A program made the translations under genes and the position numbers. Below are positions 19,198 through 27,808 of a stretch of DNA of 64,000 nt, in pieces. The DNA lies in NCBI RefSeq assembly GCF_030652515.1, contig NZ_JAUSAR010000116.1:62001-126000 (forward strand), given 5' to 3'. Below the pieces are notes generated by a model that searched no databases, had not been told where the DNA came from, and saw only the letters and a list, made by a program, of their open reading frames with translations. Numbering within the stretch: position 1 is the first letter of the stretch; each line of letters starts with the position of its first letter. Source of the DNA: Aquabacterium sp. (lineage in GTDB: Bacteria; Pseudomonadota; Gammaproteobacteria; Burkholderiales; Burkholderiaceae_C).

Positions 19198-22100
19198 TCA
19201 GTGTCCTTGCGTCAGCAGCGCGGCATTGCCGCCTGCCGCTGCCATGTTGATGCTGACCACCTGCTCGGTGCAAAACCGCAGCAGGTAATGAGGGCCCCCG
19301 GCTTTCGGGCCGGTGCCGCTCCACCCCTGGCCGCCAAAGGGTTGCGACCCGACCACGGCGCCCGTCATCCCCCGGTTCACATACACATTGCCCACACGCG
19401 TGCGGCGTGCAATGTGCTGCGCGCGTGAATCGATGCGTGTTTGCACGCCCAAGGTCAAACCATAGCCGGTGGCGTTGATCTGCTCGATCAGCGCGTCGAT
19501 GTCGGGCGCCTGGGTGCCAGGCCCCCAGCGCACCACGTGCAGGATCGGGCCAAAGTGCTCGGCCGTGAGGGCGCTGACGCGGGGCAGGGTGTAGGCGGTG
19601 GGCGGCACGATGTGCGGTGCGGTTGACGGCGCAGCCAAGGTGGTCCGGCCGATCAGGCGCACGCCGGAGCGAGGCTGTTGCGCCTGGTGATCCAACTCCG
19701 ACAAGTGGGCGTTGAGCAGATCGTGAGCCTGTGCATCGATGACGGGGCCCACGTCGGTGGCCCAGTCGGCGCTGTCGCCCATCACCAGGGTTTGCAAGGC
19801 GCCCGCCAGCATGGCTTCCAGCGCATCGGCGGTGGCGCTGTGCAGGCACAGCAGGCGCAAGGCCGAGCAGCGTTGGCCCGCGCTCAAAAAGGCGCTGGCC
19901 ACCACGGCGTCCATCACCTGTTCGGGCAAGGCGGTGCTGTCCACCACCATGGCGTTGAGGCCGCCCGTCTCTGCAATCAAAGGCACGATGGGGCGGTCGC
20001 CCTGGGCCAGCATGCGCTGGATGCGCTTGCCCGTGGCCACCGAGCCGGTGAAGGCCACGCCCGCGCAGTGCTTGCTGGCCACCAGGGCTGCGCCCACCAC
20101 CGCACCGGGGCCGCAGGCGCAGCCCAGCACGTCGGCCGGCACGCCAGCCTGGTGCAGCAGGGCCACGAAGCGGCGCCCGATGTCCGGGGTCTGGTCGGCG
20201 GGCTTGGCGGCCACGGCGTTGCCGGCCACCAGCGCGGCCATCACTTGCCCGCCAAAAATGGCCAGCGGGAAGTTCCAGGGCGCGATGCAGACGAACACGC
20301 CCCGGCCACGCAGTTGCCATTCATTGCTTTCGCCGGTGGGGCCGGGCAGCAACTGTGCTTGCAGGTGATGGCGGCCTTGCTGCGCGTAGTAGCGCGCCAG
20401 GTCGATGGTTTCGCGCACCTCGGCCACGGCATCGCTCATGGTCTTGCGGGCTTCCACCACCAGGTCGGCGGCCCAACTGTCGAACTCGGCTTCCAGCAGG
20501 TTGGCCACTTTGTCGAGCATCGCGCAGCGTGTGGGCGAGGGGGTTTCTTCCCAGCCTTGCCAGCCTTGGCTGAGCGAGTCCATCAGCGCCTGGGCCTCGG
20601 CGGCGCACAGGGCGTGGCAAGGTGATGGCAAGGTGGCTTGCTGGCGCCTGACGTGCACCGCGGCCTCCAGGGCATCACGGTGCATCTGGCAGTTCAGGTC
20701 GCGGCCAACCGCGTTGCGCCGGTCGGGGCCGTAGAGCCTGGCGGGTGGCACCACGCCAGGGCCGTGTTCGGTGTCGATGGCCGTGAGCCAGGGCGAGGCC
20801 AGCAGCTCATCCAGGCTGACCTGCGGGTCGGCCAATTGGTGCACGAAGGATGCATTGGCGCCGTTTTCCAGCAGGCGCCGCACCAGGTAGGCCAGCAGGT
20901 CGCGGTGCTCGCCCACGGGGGCGTAAATGCGCAGGGCTGCGCCGGTCTCGGGTGAGATCTTGGGGCGGCGAAGCTCGCGGTACACGCCTTCGCCCATGCC
21001 GTGCAGGCGCTGCCATTCGTAGCGCTCTGGGCCGACGCCATGTTGCCTGGCCAGTTGCATGACAGCGGCGATGGTGGCCGCGTTGTGCGTGGCGAATTGT
21101 GGGTACAGCACATCGCTGCGGGCCAGCAGCGCATCGGCGCAGGCCAGGTAAGACAGGTCGGTGTTGGCCTTGTGGGTGTAGACCGGGTAGCCGTTCAAGC
21201 CCAGTTCCTGAGCGCGCTTGATCTCGGTGTCCCAATAGGCGCCTTTGACCAGACGCACGGTGAGGCGCTTGTCGTGCAAGGTGGCCAGGCGCTGCACTTC
21301 GTCGATCACGGCCAGGGCGCGGTGCTGGTAGGCCTGCACGGCCAGGCCCAGGCCATCGCCAGCGGCGGGCATCAGGCGGGCCAGCAGGTCCAGCTGCAAT
21401 TCCAGGCGGAAGGATTCTTCGGCGTCCAAGGTCAGCAGCACACCGGCCTTGTCGGCCTGGCGGGCCAGTTGCTCCAGCCTGGGCAGCAGTTCGCGCACCA
21501 GGGCGGGGTGCTGCGAAGGGTCGAAGCGGGGGTGCAGTGCGGACAGCTTGATCGACAGTCCGGGGCGTTGCGAAAAAGGCAGTTGCCGCGCTTTCTTGTC
21601 GCCGGGCTGGCCCAGTTGCGACAAGGCCCTTTGGTAAGACGCCAGGTAGCGGTCGGCATCGGCCCAGGTGCGGGCGCCTTCGCCCAGCATGTCGAAGCTG
21701 TGGCGGGTGGTCAGGCCTTGGTCGGCGTCGGACTGGGTTTGCTTGCGGGCTTGGGCCAAGGCCTCTTCCACGGTCTGGCCGAGCACGAACTGGCGACCCA
21801 GCAGTTGCAGGGCGCGGGCGGTGGCAGACACCACGGTGGGGCCTCCCAAACGCTGGACCAAGGTGGGCGCGGCCGCGCGGCCATCTTTTGAGGGCAGCAA
21901 CTGGTGCGCCAGGTCCAGCACACGGGCTGAGGCACTGGACAACCAGGGGTGGGCGGAGCCGTTGCCGGCGTGCTTGGCAAAGTCGGCCTGGGTCAGCTGG
22001 TCGCCGATCAGGGCCTGGGCGGTGTCTTGATCGGGCACGCGCAACAGGGCTTCGGCCAGTCGCATCAAGGCCAGGCCTTCGGTGCTGGACAGGGGGAATT

Positions 22101-22284
22101 CTTGCAGCAGGGATTCGAGTGCCCAGAAGGGCGGCGGGCGGTGGCGGATGCCGCGCACCCAGGGCTCGCATTGCTGGCGCACCATGCCCCAGTCGAGCTT
22201 GTCTTGCAGGCGCAGCCTCAGCTTGTCGATTTGCGCGGCTTCATCGGCCCAGGGCAGTGGTAAGCGGTCGGAGAGTTTATTCAC
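19198..22284 (-). CDS. putA: Bifunctional proline dehydrogenase/glutamate-semialdehyde dehydrogenase
   Basis: This 1028-residue enzyme oxidises proline to glutamate in two steps. The proline dehydrogenase barrel spans about residues 170-490, with LVKGAYWDTEIKRAQ near 345, RLHGMGEGVY near 426 and YLVRRLLENGAN near 467. The aldehyde dehydrogenase spans about 520-1010, with E772 (AETGG) and catalytic C806 (SAGQRCSA). The usual N-terminal ribbon-helix-helix operator-binding domain of trifunctional PutA is absent, and so is the long C-terminal extra domain. It is therefore the minimal type A form, which cannot repress its own gene by that route. Confidence 0.95.
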   Translation of the reverse strand: MNKLSDRLPLPWADEAAQIDKLRLRLQDKLDWGMVRQQCEPWVRGIRHRPPPFWALESLLQEFPLSSTEGLALMRLAEALLRVPDQDTAQALIGDQLTQADFAKHAGNGSAHPWLSSASARVLDLAHQLLPSKDGRAAAPTLVQRLGGPTVVSATARALQLLGRQFVLGQTVEEALAQARKQTQSDADQGLTTRHSFDMLGEGARTWADADRYLASYQRALSQLGQPGDKKARQLPFSQRPGLSIKLSALHPRFDPSQHPALVRELLPRLEQLARQADKAGVLLTLDAEESFRLELQLDLLARLMPAAGDGLGLAVQAYQHRALAVIDEVQRLATLHDKRLTVRLVKGAYWDTEIKRAQELGLNGYPVYTHKANTDLSYLACADALLARSDVLYPQFATHNAATIAAVMQLARQHGVGPERYEWQRLHGMGEGVYRELRRPKISPETGAALRIYAPVGEHRDLLAYLVRRLLENGANASFVHQLADPQVSLDELLASPWLTAIDTEHGPGVVPPARLYGPDRRNAVGRDLNCQMHRDALEAAVHVRRQQATLPSPCHALCAAEAQALMDSLSQGWQGWEETPSPTRCAMLDKVANLLEAEFDSWAADLVVEARKTMSDAVAEVRETIDLARYYAQQGRHHLQAQLLPGPTGESNEWQLRGRGVFVCIAPWNFPLAIFGGQVMAALVAGNAVAAKPADQTPDIGRRFVALLHQAGVPADVLGCACGPGAVVGAALVASKHCAGVAFTGSVATGKRIQRMLAQGDRPIVPLIAETGGLNAMVVDSTALPEQVMDAVVASAFLSAGQRCSALRLLCLHSATADALEAMLAGALQTLVMGDSADWATDVGPVIDAQAHDLLNAHLSELDHQAQQPRSGVRLIGRTTLAAPSTAPHIVPPTAYTLPRVSALTAEHFGPILHVVRWGPGTQAPDIDALIEQINATGYGLTLGVQTRIDSRAQHIARRTRVGNVYVNRGMTGAVVGSQPFGGQGWSGTGPKAGGPHYLLRFCTEQVVSINMAAAGGNAALLTQGH

Positions 22285-22355
22285 AGCGCACTCCAGTCAA
22301 CGTCTTCAGCGTAACGTCAACGGGTGCGCGGGGTCTAGGTCATGAGAGGGGCTTT

Positions 22356-23069
22356 TCAGCGCTTTTTGAACACCAAGTCCCAAACACCGTGACCAAGTTT
22401 CAGTCCGCGGTTCTCGAACTTGGTCAGTGGGCGGTAAGCGGGCTTGGGCGCATAGCCTTCGGCGGTGTTGACCAGGGTGGGTTCGTCGCTCAGCACTTGC
22501 AGGATCTGGCGGGCGTAGGGCTCCCAGTCGGTGGCGCAGTGCAGGTAGGCGCCGGGGGCCAGGCGAGAGGCCAGGTGGGCCACCAAAGGTGCTTGGATCA
22601 GGCGGCGCTTGTTGTGGCGGGTCTTGTGCCACGGGTCGGGAAAGAAGATGTGCACACCGGCCAGCGAGGCAGGCTGGATCATGTGGTCCAGCACTTCGAC
22701 CGCGTCGTGGCGGATCAGGCGCAGGTTGGTGATGTTCTGATCGCCAATGCGCTTGAGCAGGGCGCCCACGCCGGGCTCATGCACCTCAACGCCGATGAAA
22801 TCCACGTCGGGCAAGGATTGCGCGATGGTGGCGGTGGCGTCGCCCATGCCGAAACCGATCTCCAGCACGACGGGGGCCTGGCGCTGAAAAGTGGCGGGGT
22901 AGTCCAGCGGCGCCTTGTCAAAAGGCAGCAGGTACTTGGGGCCCAGTTCAGCCAAGGCCTTGGCCTGGCCCTCCGTGGTCCGCCCCGCGCGCATCACAAA
23001 GCTGCGGATGGTGCGGTGGGGGTAGGCGGGCTCGGGTTGGTCGTCGTCGGGGGGCAGGGCGGTGCTCAT
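22356..23069 (-). CDS. trmB: tRNA (guanine-N7-)-methyltransferase
   Basis: This 237-residue enzyme places m7G at position 46 of tRNA using S-adenosylmethionine. SAM binds at [16 protein letters not shown]. The catalytic and tRNA-binding motif [17 protein letters not shown] is typical, and the C-terminus has the family [15 protein letters not shown]. The N-terminal 30 residues are variable. It lies upstream of putA on the same strand with a 71-bp gap, and no terminator is visible between them. Confidence 0.95.
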   Translation of the reverse strand: MSTALPPDDDQPEPAYPHRTIRSFVMRAGRTTEGQAKALAELGPKYLLPFDKAPLDYPATFQRQAPVVLEIGFGMGDATATIAQSLPDVDFIGVEVHEPGVGALLKRIGDQNITNLRLIRHDAVEVLDHMIQPASLAGVHIFFPDPWHKTRHNKRRLIQAPLVAHLASRLAPGAYLHCATDWEPYARQILQVLSDEPTLVNTAEGYAPKPAYRPLTKFENRGLKLGHGVWDLVFKKR

Positions 23070-23292
23070 GGGTGAAATCGGGAAATGCTGGCTTGAGACA
23101 GGCCGCCATTGTCGTTGACCCGACGCCCTAGGGCTGTCCCTTAAGCAGGACAGGGTACTAAATCACGCAGAAGCCAGATCGGTGTGGGGCAGCCATTCAT
23201 CTGGGGGGTGATCAGTCCGTTTTTCTCGGCATTGGGCGAGCATCATAGGTTGAGCGGATTTGCCCGCCAACAGCCTGTGTGGAGTTCTGACC

Positions 23293-23520
23293 GTGAGCCG
23301 TGTCCCTTTGTTGCTGAATGCCAGTCGCTGTGTGGTGGCCTTCAGTTTGCTCGTCGGCATCAGTGCCTATGCTGCTGCATCGGGGGCGTCGGGCAAGACC
23401 AAGGATCCGGCGTCCAGCCCTGTTGCCACGGTGAGTGAGTCGCCCAGTTTTGCCTTGTTGGGCTTGGGCTTGGTCGCCATCGGATTGCATGGACTGGGCA
23501 GGTCTCGGCGCCATCGGTGA
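23293..23520 (+). CDS. Small exported protein with a PEP-CTERM-like C-terminal anchor
   Basis: From GTG 23293 the protein is 75 residues; a TTG at 23260 would add 11. It has a signal-peptide-like N-terminus (VAFSLLVGISAYAAASG) and a short Lys/Ser/Pro linker. The tail ESPSFALLGLGLVAIGL is followed by a basic end, GRSRRHR. The order motif, LALLGLGL-type helix and terminal Arg cluster is that of PEP-CTERM sorting signals, but the motif is degenerate (ESPS rather than PEPS). No exosortase gene is in the window. The role is unknown. It is oriented with the lipase gene downstream, 156 bp away. That gap holds no other supported gene. Confidence 0.5.
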   Translation: MSRVPLLLNASRCVVAFSLLVGISAYAAASGASGKTKDPASSPVATVSESPSFALLGLGLVAIGLHGLGRSRRHR

Positions 23521-23676
23521 CTGTGATTCTGGTAAACGCTGTTATCAGAAACCCGAGTTTGGACCACGGATGAGATTCCCATCCTGGTGTTGTGTGCATG
23601 ATGAACATCTGCGTTGCGGTGCACGTCCAGCCCGTGACTGCCCCCATGTTCAAACTCACAACGCCAGGAGACACCG

Positions 23677-24993
23677 ATGTCATTCCGTCCCACCACCAAA
23701 CACCTGTTGCTAACGGCAGTCCAGGCGGTAGTCGCCACGCTCATGGTGCCGAGCATGGCGAGCGCCGCCACCGATCCGTTCTACCAGTACACGGATGGCA
23801 CCCCGCTGGCGAGCTTTGCGCCTGGCACGGTGTTGAAGAGCCGCACGATCACGGCGTACATCGCGGGTTTCAAGACCTCGTACAAGGCCACGCAAATCGT
23901 GTATCGCTCAACCGATGCCAAGCAGCGGCCTACCGCGAACGTGACGACCATCTTCACGCCCGAATGCACCTCGTCCTGCCCGAACAAGAACAAGGTCATC
24001 TCTTACCAGTCTTTCTATGACTCGCTGAATCCGGAAGACGGGCCTTCGCGCGCCTACGCGGGCGGTAAGCGCCTGCCGGACCTGCTGCCGGCTGTCGAGA
24101 CGGTCCTGTTCGGCACGTATGTGAAGAACGGCTACACCGTCGTCATCTCCGACACCGAAGGTCAGAACGCCAATTTTGCCGCCGGCCCCGAATACGGCTA
24201 CAACACGCTGGACTCGATTCGCGCTGCGCTGAATTCGCCAGAGATCGGCCTCGACCGGAGCGCCAAGGTCGCGTTGCTGGGTTACTCGGGCGGCGCCATC
24301 GCCACCGAGTGGGCCGCCGAGCTGGCGCCCAGCTATGCACCCGACCTGAAGCCCAACCTGATCGGTGCGGCCTTCGGTGGCACGCTGGTGAGCCCCGAGC
24401 ACAACCTGACCTATGTTGAAGGCGCGCCCATTTGGGGCGGTGTGATGCCCATGGCCGTCGTCGGCGTCGCGCGTTCTTACGAGATCGACATCAAGAAGTA
24501 CCTCACCCCGCGCGGTCTCGAGGTCTACGACAGGATTCAGAAGGCCTCGATCGCCTATGTGCTCGGCCAATATGGCAAGGTGACCTGGAAGGACCTGGTC
24601 AAGCCAGAGTTCCAGGATCGCACCAAGATCCCTGAATACGTGGCTGCTGTGAACACGGTCATCATGGGCACCGGCGGCACCCCCGAGATCCCACTGCAAA
24701 TCGGTCAGGGCACCGGCGGCATCTGGGAAGGTACGAAGACATCGCCAATCTGGGGCAAGGGAGACGGCGTGATGCTGGCGGGCGATGTCCGCACGCTGGC
24801 GCGCCAGTACTGCGCTCAGGGTGTGGCGGTGGAGCACAAAGAGTATGGTTCAAGCCACTTCTTGACCATGCTCAACTGGCTGCCTGCGGCAACCGCCTGG
24901 ATCGATGACCGATTCGCTGGGAAACCTGCTCCGCAGAACTGCGCCAGCATCGCGCCGGGCAACTCGCTCGCTCCGCTCGTTTACAAGCCCTGA
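23677..24993 (+). CDS. Secreted lipase (LIP family, PF03583-like)
   Basis: The 438-residue alpha/beta-hydrolase has a signal peptide (about residues 1-31, cut after ASAA). The nucleophile elbow is GYSGG (S204), and a likely catalytic His is H394 in YGSSHFLTML; the acid residue may be D363 or nearby. The overall pattern matches secretory lipases of the PF03583 family: YQSFYDSLNPEDGPSRAYAGG, then VVISDTEGQNANFAAG, then GYNTLDSIRAAL. Paired Cys residues (C97/C101, C379/C422) suggest disulfides in the exported enzyme. AGGAGA lies 8 bp before the ATG. It probably hydrolyses triglycerides or other esters outside the cell. Confidence 0.85.
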   Translation: MSFRPTTKHLLLTAVQAVVATLMVPSMASAATDPFYQYTDGTPLASFAPGTVLKSRTITAYIAGFKTSYKATQIVYRSTDAKQRPTANVTTIFTPECTSSCPNKNKVISYQSFYDSLNPEDGPSRAYAGGKRLPDLLPAVETVLFGTYVKNGYTVVISDTEGQNANFAAGPEYGYNTLDSIRAALNSPEIGLDRSAKVALLGYSGGAIATEWAAELAPSYAPDLKPNLIGAAFGGTLVSPEHNLTYVEGAPIWGGVMPMAVVGVARSYEIDIKKYLTPRGLEVYDRIQKASIAYVLGQYGKVTWKDLVKPEFQDRTKIPEYVAAVNTVIMGTGGTPEIPLQIGQGTGGIWEGTKTSPIWGKGDGVMLAGDVRTLARQYCAQGVAVEHKEYGSSHFLTMLNWLPAATAWIDDRFAGKPAPQNCASIAPGNSLAPLVYKP

Positions 24994-25019
24994 GCGGGGG
25001 GGCGGTTTTTTACCAATAG

Positions 25020-25053
25020 AAAGGCCGCCAGGTGTATCTACTTGGCGGCCTTT
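25020..25053. terminator. Long perfect hairpin between the lipase gene and the element end; probable original tRNA-Gly terminator
   Basis: AAAGGCCGCCA (25020-25030) and TGGCGGCCTTT (25043-25053) form an 11-bp perfect stem around a 12-nt loop. Read on the minus strand it is followed by TTTCTATT. It lies 12 bp beyond the left att copy. In an uninterrupted chromosome it would therefore sit just 3' of the tRNA-Gly gene. It can also end lipase transcription on the plus strand. Confidence 0.7.
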
Positions 25054-25064
25054 AACTTATCTGT

Positions 25065-25081
25065 TGGAGCGGGTGATGGGA
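25065..25081. repeat. Left attachment site (17-bp repeat of the tRNA-Gly 3' end)
   Basis: The 17 bases match the last 17 bases of tRNA-Gly(CCC) at 31110-31126 exactly; the flanking base differs on each side. The site continues into CCCGCTCC, so that GGAGCGGG (25066-25073) and CCCGCTCC (25083-25090) form an inverted repeat across the junction. Confidence 0.88.
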
Positions 25082-25249
25082 GCCCGCTCCACTTCTAAGC
25101 CTCAGGGCAACGGTTATGGTTAGATCTACTTTGTAGCACATTGATGTAGATCCTAGTGTTGCCTTAGAACCGGTGGCCTGACCTGTATCCAGCTTCCTCT
25201 GGAATTCGACTATCATGGATTTGATAATCGTCATCTGAGGGAGATTTTT

Positions 25250-25720
25250 ATGAACTGGAAAAAGTTCGGATTTATTTTGCTGTTTGCTTCATTAGCCATC
25301 TCGGCTTATGGGATCTATTCAAATTTTCAGACCCAGGATCAAATAAGAACGGAAGTCGTTAAGGCTTTTAATAGGCAAGTGATGGAAGGGTTTTTAACTA
25401 CAATTCCAGTGCGTGCAGAACTTCGCGAGACGGCAAATATCGCAAAGATGTGCATGCTCATTGGCGGCTTCGGATCAATCATTGGAGTTGCATTTTTATA
25501 TTCTTCTAGTTCCTCTCGGAAGGAAGCAGTAGAAATAGAAAAATTGGACGAGATGAAGGAAAAAATTTGGCCGAAATCTGTAGAGCCTGATCTGGAAGCA
25601 GTTAAAAGAAAACGCAGTCAGAGTGGTCTATGTATACATTGCGGGGGAGCGCTGACATTATGGAAGCTTGCCTTGGGTCAACTGGCTCATCCGGAGTGTG
25701 AGAATGAAAAATCTATGTAA
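25250..25720 (+). CDS. Element protein with two membrane helices and a C-terminal zinc-knuckle-like motif
   Basis: The 156-residue protein is not recognised. It has a hydrophobic helix at about residues 7-24 and a second at 66-85. A charged coiled region (EAVEIEKLDEMKEKI) follows, and then a C-terminal C-x2-C-x15-H-x2-C pattern (C128, C131, H147, C150; LCIHCGG and AHPEC) that could bind zinc. GAGG precedes the ATG. It is the outermost gene at the left end and converges on the KAP NTPase with 9 bp between stops. Codon use is AT-rich like the rest of the element. The 25082-25249 stretch before it holds its presumed promoter and no gene. Confidence 0.7.
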   Translation: MNWKKFGFILLFASLAISAYGIYSNFQTQDQIRTEVVKAFNRQVMEGFLTTIPVRAELRETANIAKMCMLIGGFGSIIGVAFLYSSSSSRKEAVEIEKLDEMKEKIWPKSVEPDLEAVKRKRSQSGLCIHCGGALTLWKLALGQLAHPECENEKSM

Positions 25721-25729
25721 TCTTTCAGA

Positions 25730-27058
25730 TTAAACATTTAAATCAAATCGACTGAAGAGCCAAGACATATAAGTTTTTGGGTTCTTCCAGCGGCCTTGAC
25801 CGTTTACAAATTGATTTGCTTCATCGCTAAGTTGTGTTTGAAAATCACCAAGCCCGCAAGCATGAAGTGCAATGAAAATATCAAAAATCCACGGGTTGGC
25901 AACATTTCTGCTCTTTAAATGTTTTGCAAGTTGACCAGCTTCTTTATGAGCTTCAATTTCATGGTGACTTACTCTTCTGAAGAGGTCTGGATTGTGAATT
26001 TTTAATGCAATGGGCCAAGCTGCAACTACTTCCGATTGATTGAGTGGGTGGGCAAATGAATAGAGCGCAACCCCGTTTTCAACATCGCGAAGTGACATTT
26101 TCAAGAGTGTCGCAATTGATCCGAAATCGGATACAAAGTCCGATCGGCCACTTGGGCCTAAAAGCCTGTATCTACTAAGCGTAGCTTCACAATGTTTTTT
26201 ATTGTCGTCAGGGCTGTGCTCTTCAGCACCTAGTTTTTTTGGCAGGTTGAGTGAAAGCTGAACAAATTTTGCCAAATAGGCATTTGAATCAATCCTTGAG
26301 CCATAGATGCCCTCAACAGCAGCAGCAAGTTGCTTGCGATTCATTAAGAGAACAAAAACAATCCCAGGGACTTCAAAAAAATGTTTAATTCTTTCGACTG
26401 TTTTGACAGCAAAATCTGGTCGGCAGCGATCTAGTTCATCAAGAAAGATGATAACTGGCTCTTCCTTTTCTTTGGAAAATTCTTCTAAAGTATCTTTGAA
26501 GTTTTCGACTGTTTTTTTATCATCTTCGTAACTGCTAAGGCGCTTGCTAATCAAGTCTTCTAATTTGCTGGCCGCGTCGTTCTCTAAATCGCTAATAGCC
26601 TTTGCTAGGTCATCCGCCAAATCGGTTTTGCCAAGTAGCCAATGGCCTGCAGAATTCACTGCTATTTTGGCTGCGGTTGGTAATAGAGTCGCCCCTAGTT
26701 TTGTTCCGGTTTTTAATAAACTCCCAACGGTCTTGGATTTGTTAAGCTTGGTTAATTCTACTAGTTCCCCGGCAATCATTAGAAACGGATCTTCAACATA
26801 GTCGCGTTGGAAGCAGTCAATATAGATTGTTCTATATTTTTCATTTAGGAGTGACGCATGCCAATGTCGACCAAACCACGTTTTTCCTTCACCCCAAGGA
26901 GCATCAATAGCTATCACACCGCCATCAGGCAATCTCGTCAAAAAGCCAGTTAGGCGTTTTGCAAGTTCCGCTCTTTCAAAGGCATCCCCTTGAAATGGCA
27001 TATCGTCATGTTTAAAAGCTGGGGGGCGTAAAAAAAGTGGAATGATCGGAGTGTTCAT
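25730..27058 (-). CDS. KAP family P-loop NTPase
   Basis: The protein is 442 residues from ATG 27058 (MNTPIIPLFLRPP). Walker A is APWGEGKT (53-60). Walker B, with the KAP hallmark, is PVIIFLDELDRCRP (201-214). Between the two motifs lies a moderately hydrophobic, Gly/Ala-rich stretch (about 110-143), at the place where KAP proteins insert membrane segments. The C-terminal 200 residues are helical with no recognised domain. KAP NTPases are membrane-linked and many sit on mobile elements, with several implicated in phage exclusion; a defence role here is an inference. The frame stays open upstream to 27148, but that extension would overlap the recombinase gene. Confidence 0.82.
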   Translation of the reverse strand: MNTPIIPLFLRPPAFKHDDMPFQGDAFERAELAKRLTGFLTRLPDGGVIAIDAPWGEGKTWFGRHWHASLLNEKYRTIYIDCFQRDYVEDPFLMIAGELVELTKLNKSKTVGSLLKTGTKLGATLLPTAAKIAVNSAGHWLLGKTDLADDLAKAISDLENDAASKLEDLISKRLSSYEDDKKTVENFKDTLEEFSKEKEEPVIIFLDELDRCRPDFAVKTVERIKHFFEVPGIVFVLLMNRKQLAAAVEGIYGSRIDSNAYLAKFVQLSLNLPKKLGAEEHSPDDNKKHCEATLSRYRLLGPSGRSDFVSDFGSIATLLKMSLRDVENGVALYSFAHPLNQSEVVAAWPIALKIHNPDLFRRVSHHEIEAHKEAGQLAKHLKSRNVANPWIFDIFIALHACGLGDFQTQLSDEANQFVNGQGRWKNPKTYMSWLFSRFDLNV

Positions 27059-27102
27059 GATTAATTTTCGTTTAGCGGGGTTGTCGTTGCTGGTATACCG
27101 GG

Positions 27103-27768
27103 TTACGTGATTTTGTGAAAAATTCGCTGAATTTGCGAAATTCTCCATATACCACCTTTTGGCGTTGGCACGTTTAGATCATTTAGCTCTTTTGCCATAG
27201 CCCTTTGGGATAAACCTCTGGCATTCATCCCATTAAATAAAGGGCGCAGTTTATTTGCAAAAATGATAGCTTCTTGCCTTCGTTGCTCAATGTTGGGTCG
27301 CAGATTTTTAGGCCCGGCGCTTCCGAGTTGAACTCCCCGCGCCTTAGCAATAGCCAAGGCTTCCTTTGTTCGCTGGCTGATGCGCTTAGCCTCATGTTCA
27401 GCAAACGCAGCCATGATGTGAATGGTTAATTCGTTTGCTTCTGGCATATCGCATGCAATAAATCGCACTTGGCTTTCCATGAGCCCGGATACAAAGTGAA
27501 CATTGCGTGCCAACCTATCCAATTTTGCAATGATCAAAGTAGCGTTATTCTTTCGGCATGCATTTAAAGCGGCGCGAAGTTGGGGCCGTTTTGCCAATGG
27601 CTCCGCACCTTTTCCAGTTTCGACCTCCCTAAACTCTCCGGCTAGTTCTGCATTCCTTTGGGAAAGAAAACTAAAAACGGCGGCTTGCTGAGCTTCCAGT
27701 CCCAAGCCACTTTGGCCTTGCTTGGTTGTGCTAACTCGGTAGTAGGAGATGAACTTTTGCTTTGTCAT
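27103..27768 (-). CDS. Small serine recombinase (resolvase/invertase family)
   Basis: The protein is 221 residues from ATG 27768 (MTKQKFISYYRVST). The resolvase domain has the catalytic serine S13 in YYRVSTTKQGQSG and the Arg-rich active-site segment IIAKLDRLARN. It also has HIMAAFAEHEAKRISQRTKEAL, typical of the long helix E. The C-terminal part has a helix-turn-helix (GLSQRAMAKELNDLNVPTPKGG). It lacks the large C-terminal domains of phage serine integrases, so resolution of dimers or inversion of a segment within the element is more likely than integration. It lies upstream of the KAP gene on the same strand and is probably cotranscribed. Confidence 0.88.
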   Translation of the reverse strand: MTKQKFISYYRVSTTKQGQSGLGLEAQQAAVFSFLSQRNAELAGEFREVETGKGAEPLAKRPQLRAALNACRKNNATLIIAKLDRLARNVHFVSGLMESQVRFIACDMPEANELTIHIMAAFAEHEAKRISQRTKEALAIAKARGVQLGSAGPKNLRPNIEQRRQEAIIFANKLRPLFNGMNARGLSQRAMAKELNDLNVPTPKGGIWRISQIQRIFHKIT

Positions 27769-27771
27769 GGC

Positions 27772-27808
27772 TGACCACGTGACTAGAGGTTCGTTTAATG
27801 TGTGGTCA
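27772..27808. promoter_or_regulatory. Inverted repeat upstream of the serine recombinase
   Basis: TGACCAC (27772-27778) and GTGGTCA (27802-27808) form a 7-bp inverted repeat with 23 bp between arms. It lies just upstream of the recombinase start, in the 154-bp region shared with the divergent Rep-like gene. It could be an operator or part of a recombination (res) site. The evidence is only the symmetry and the position. Confidence 0.35.
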
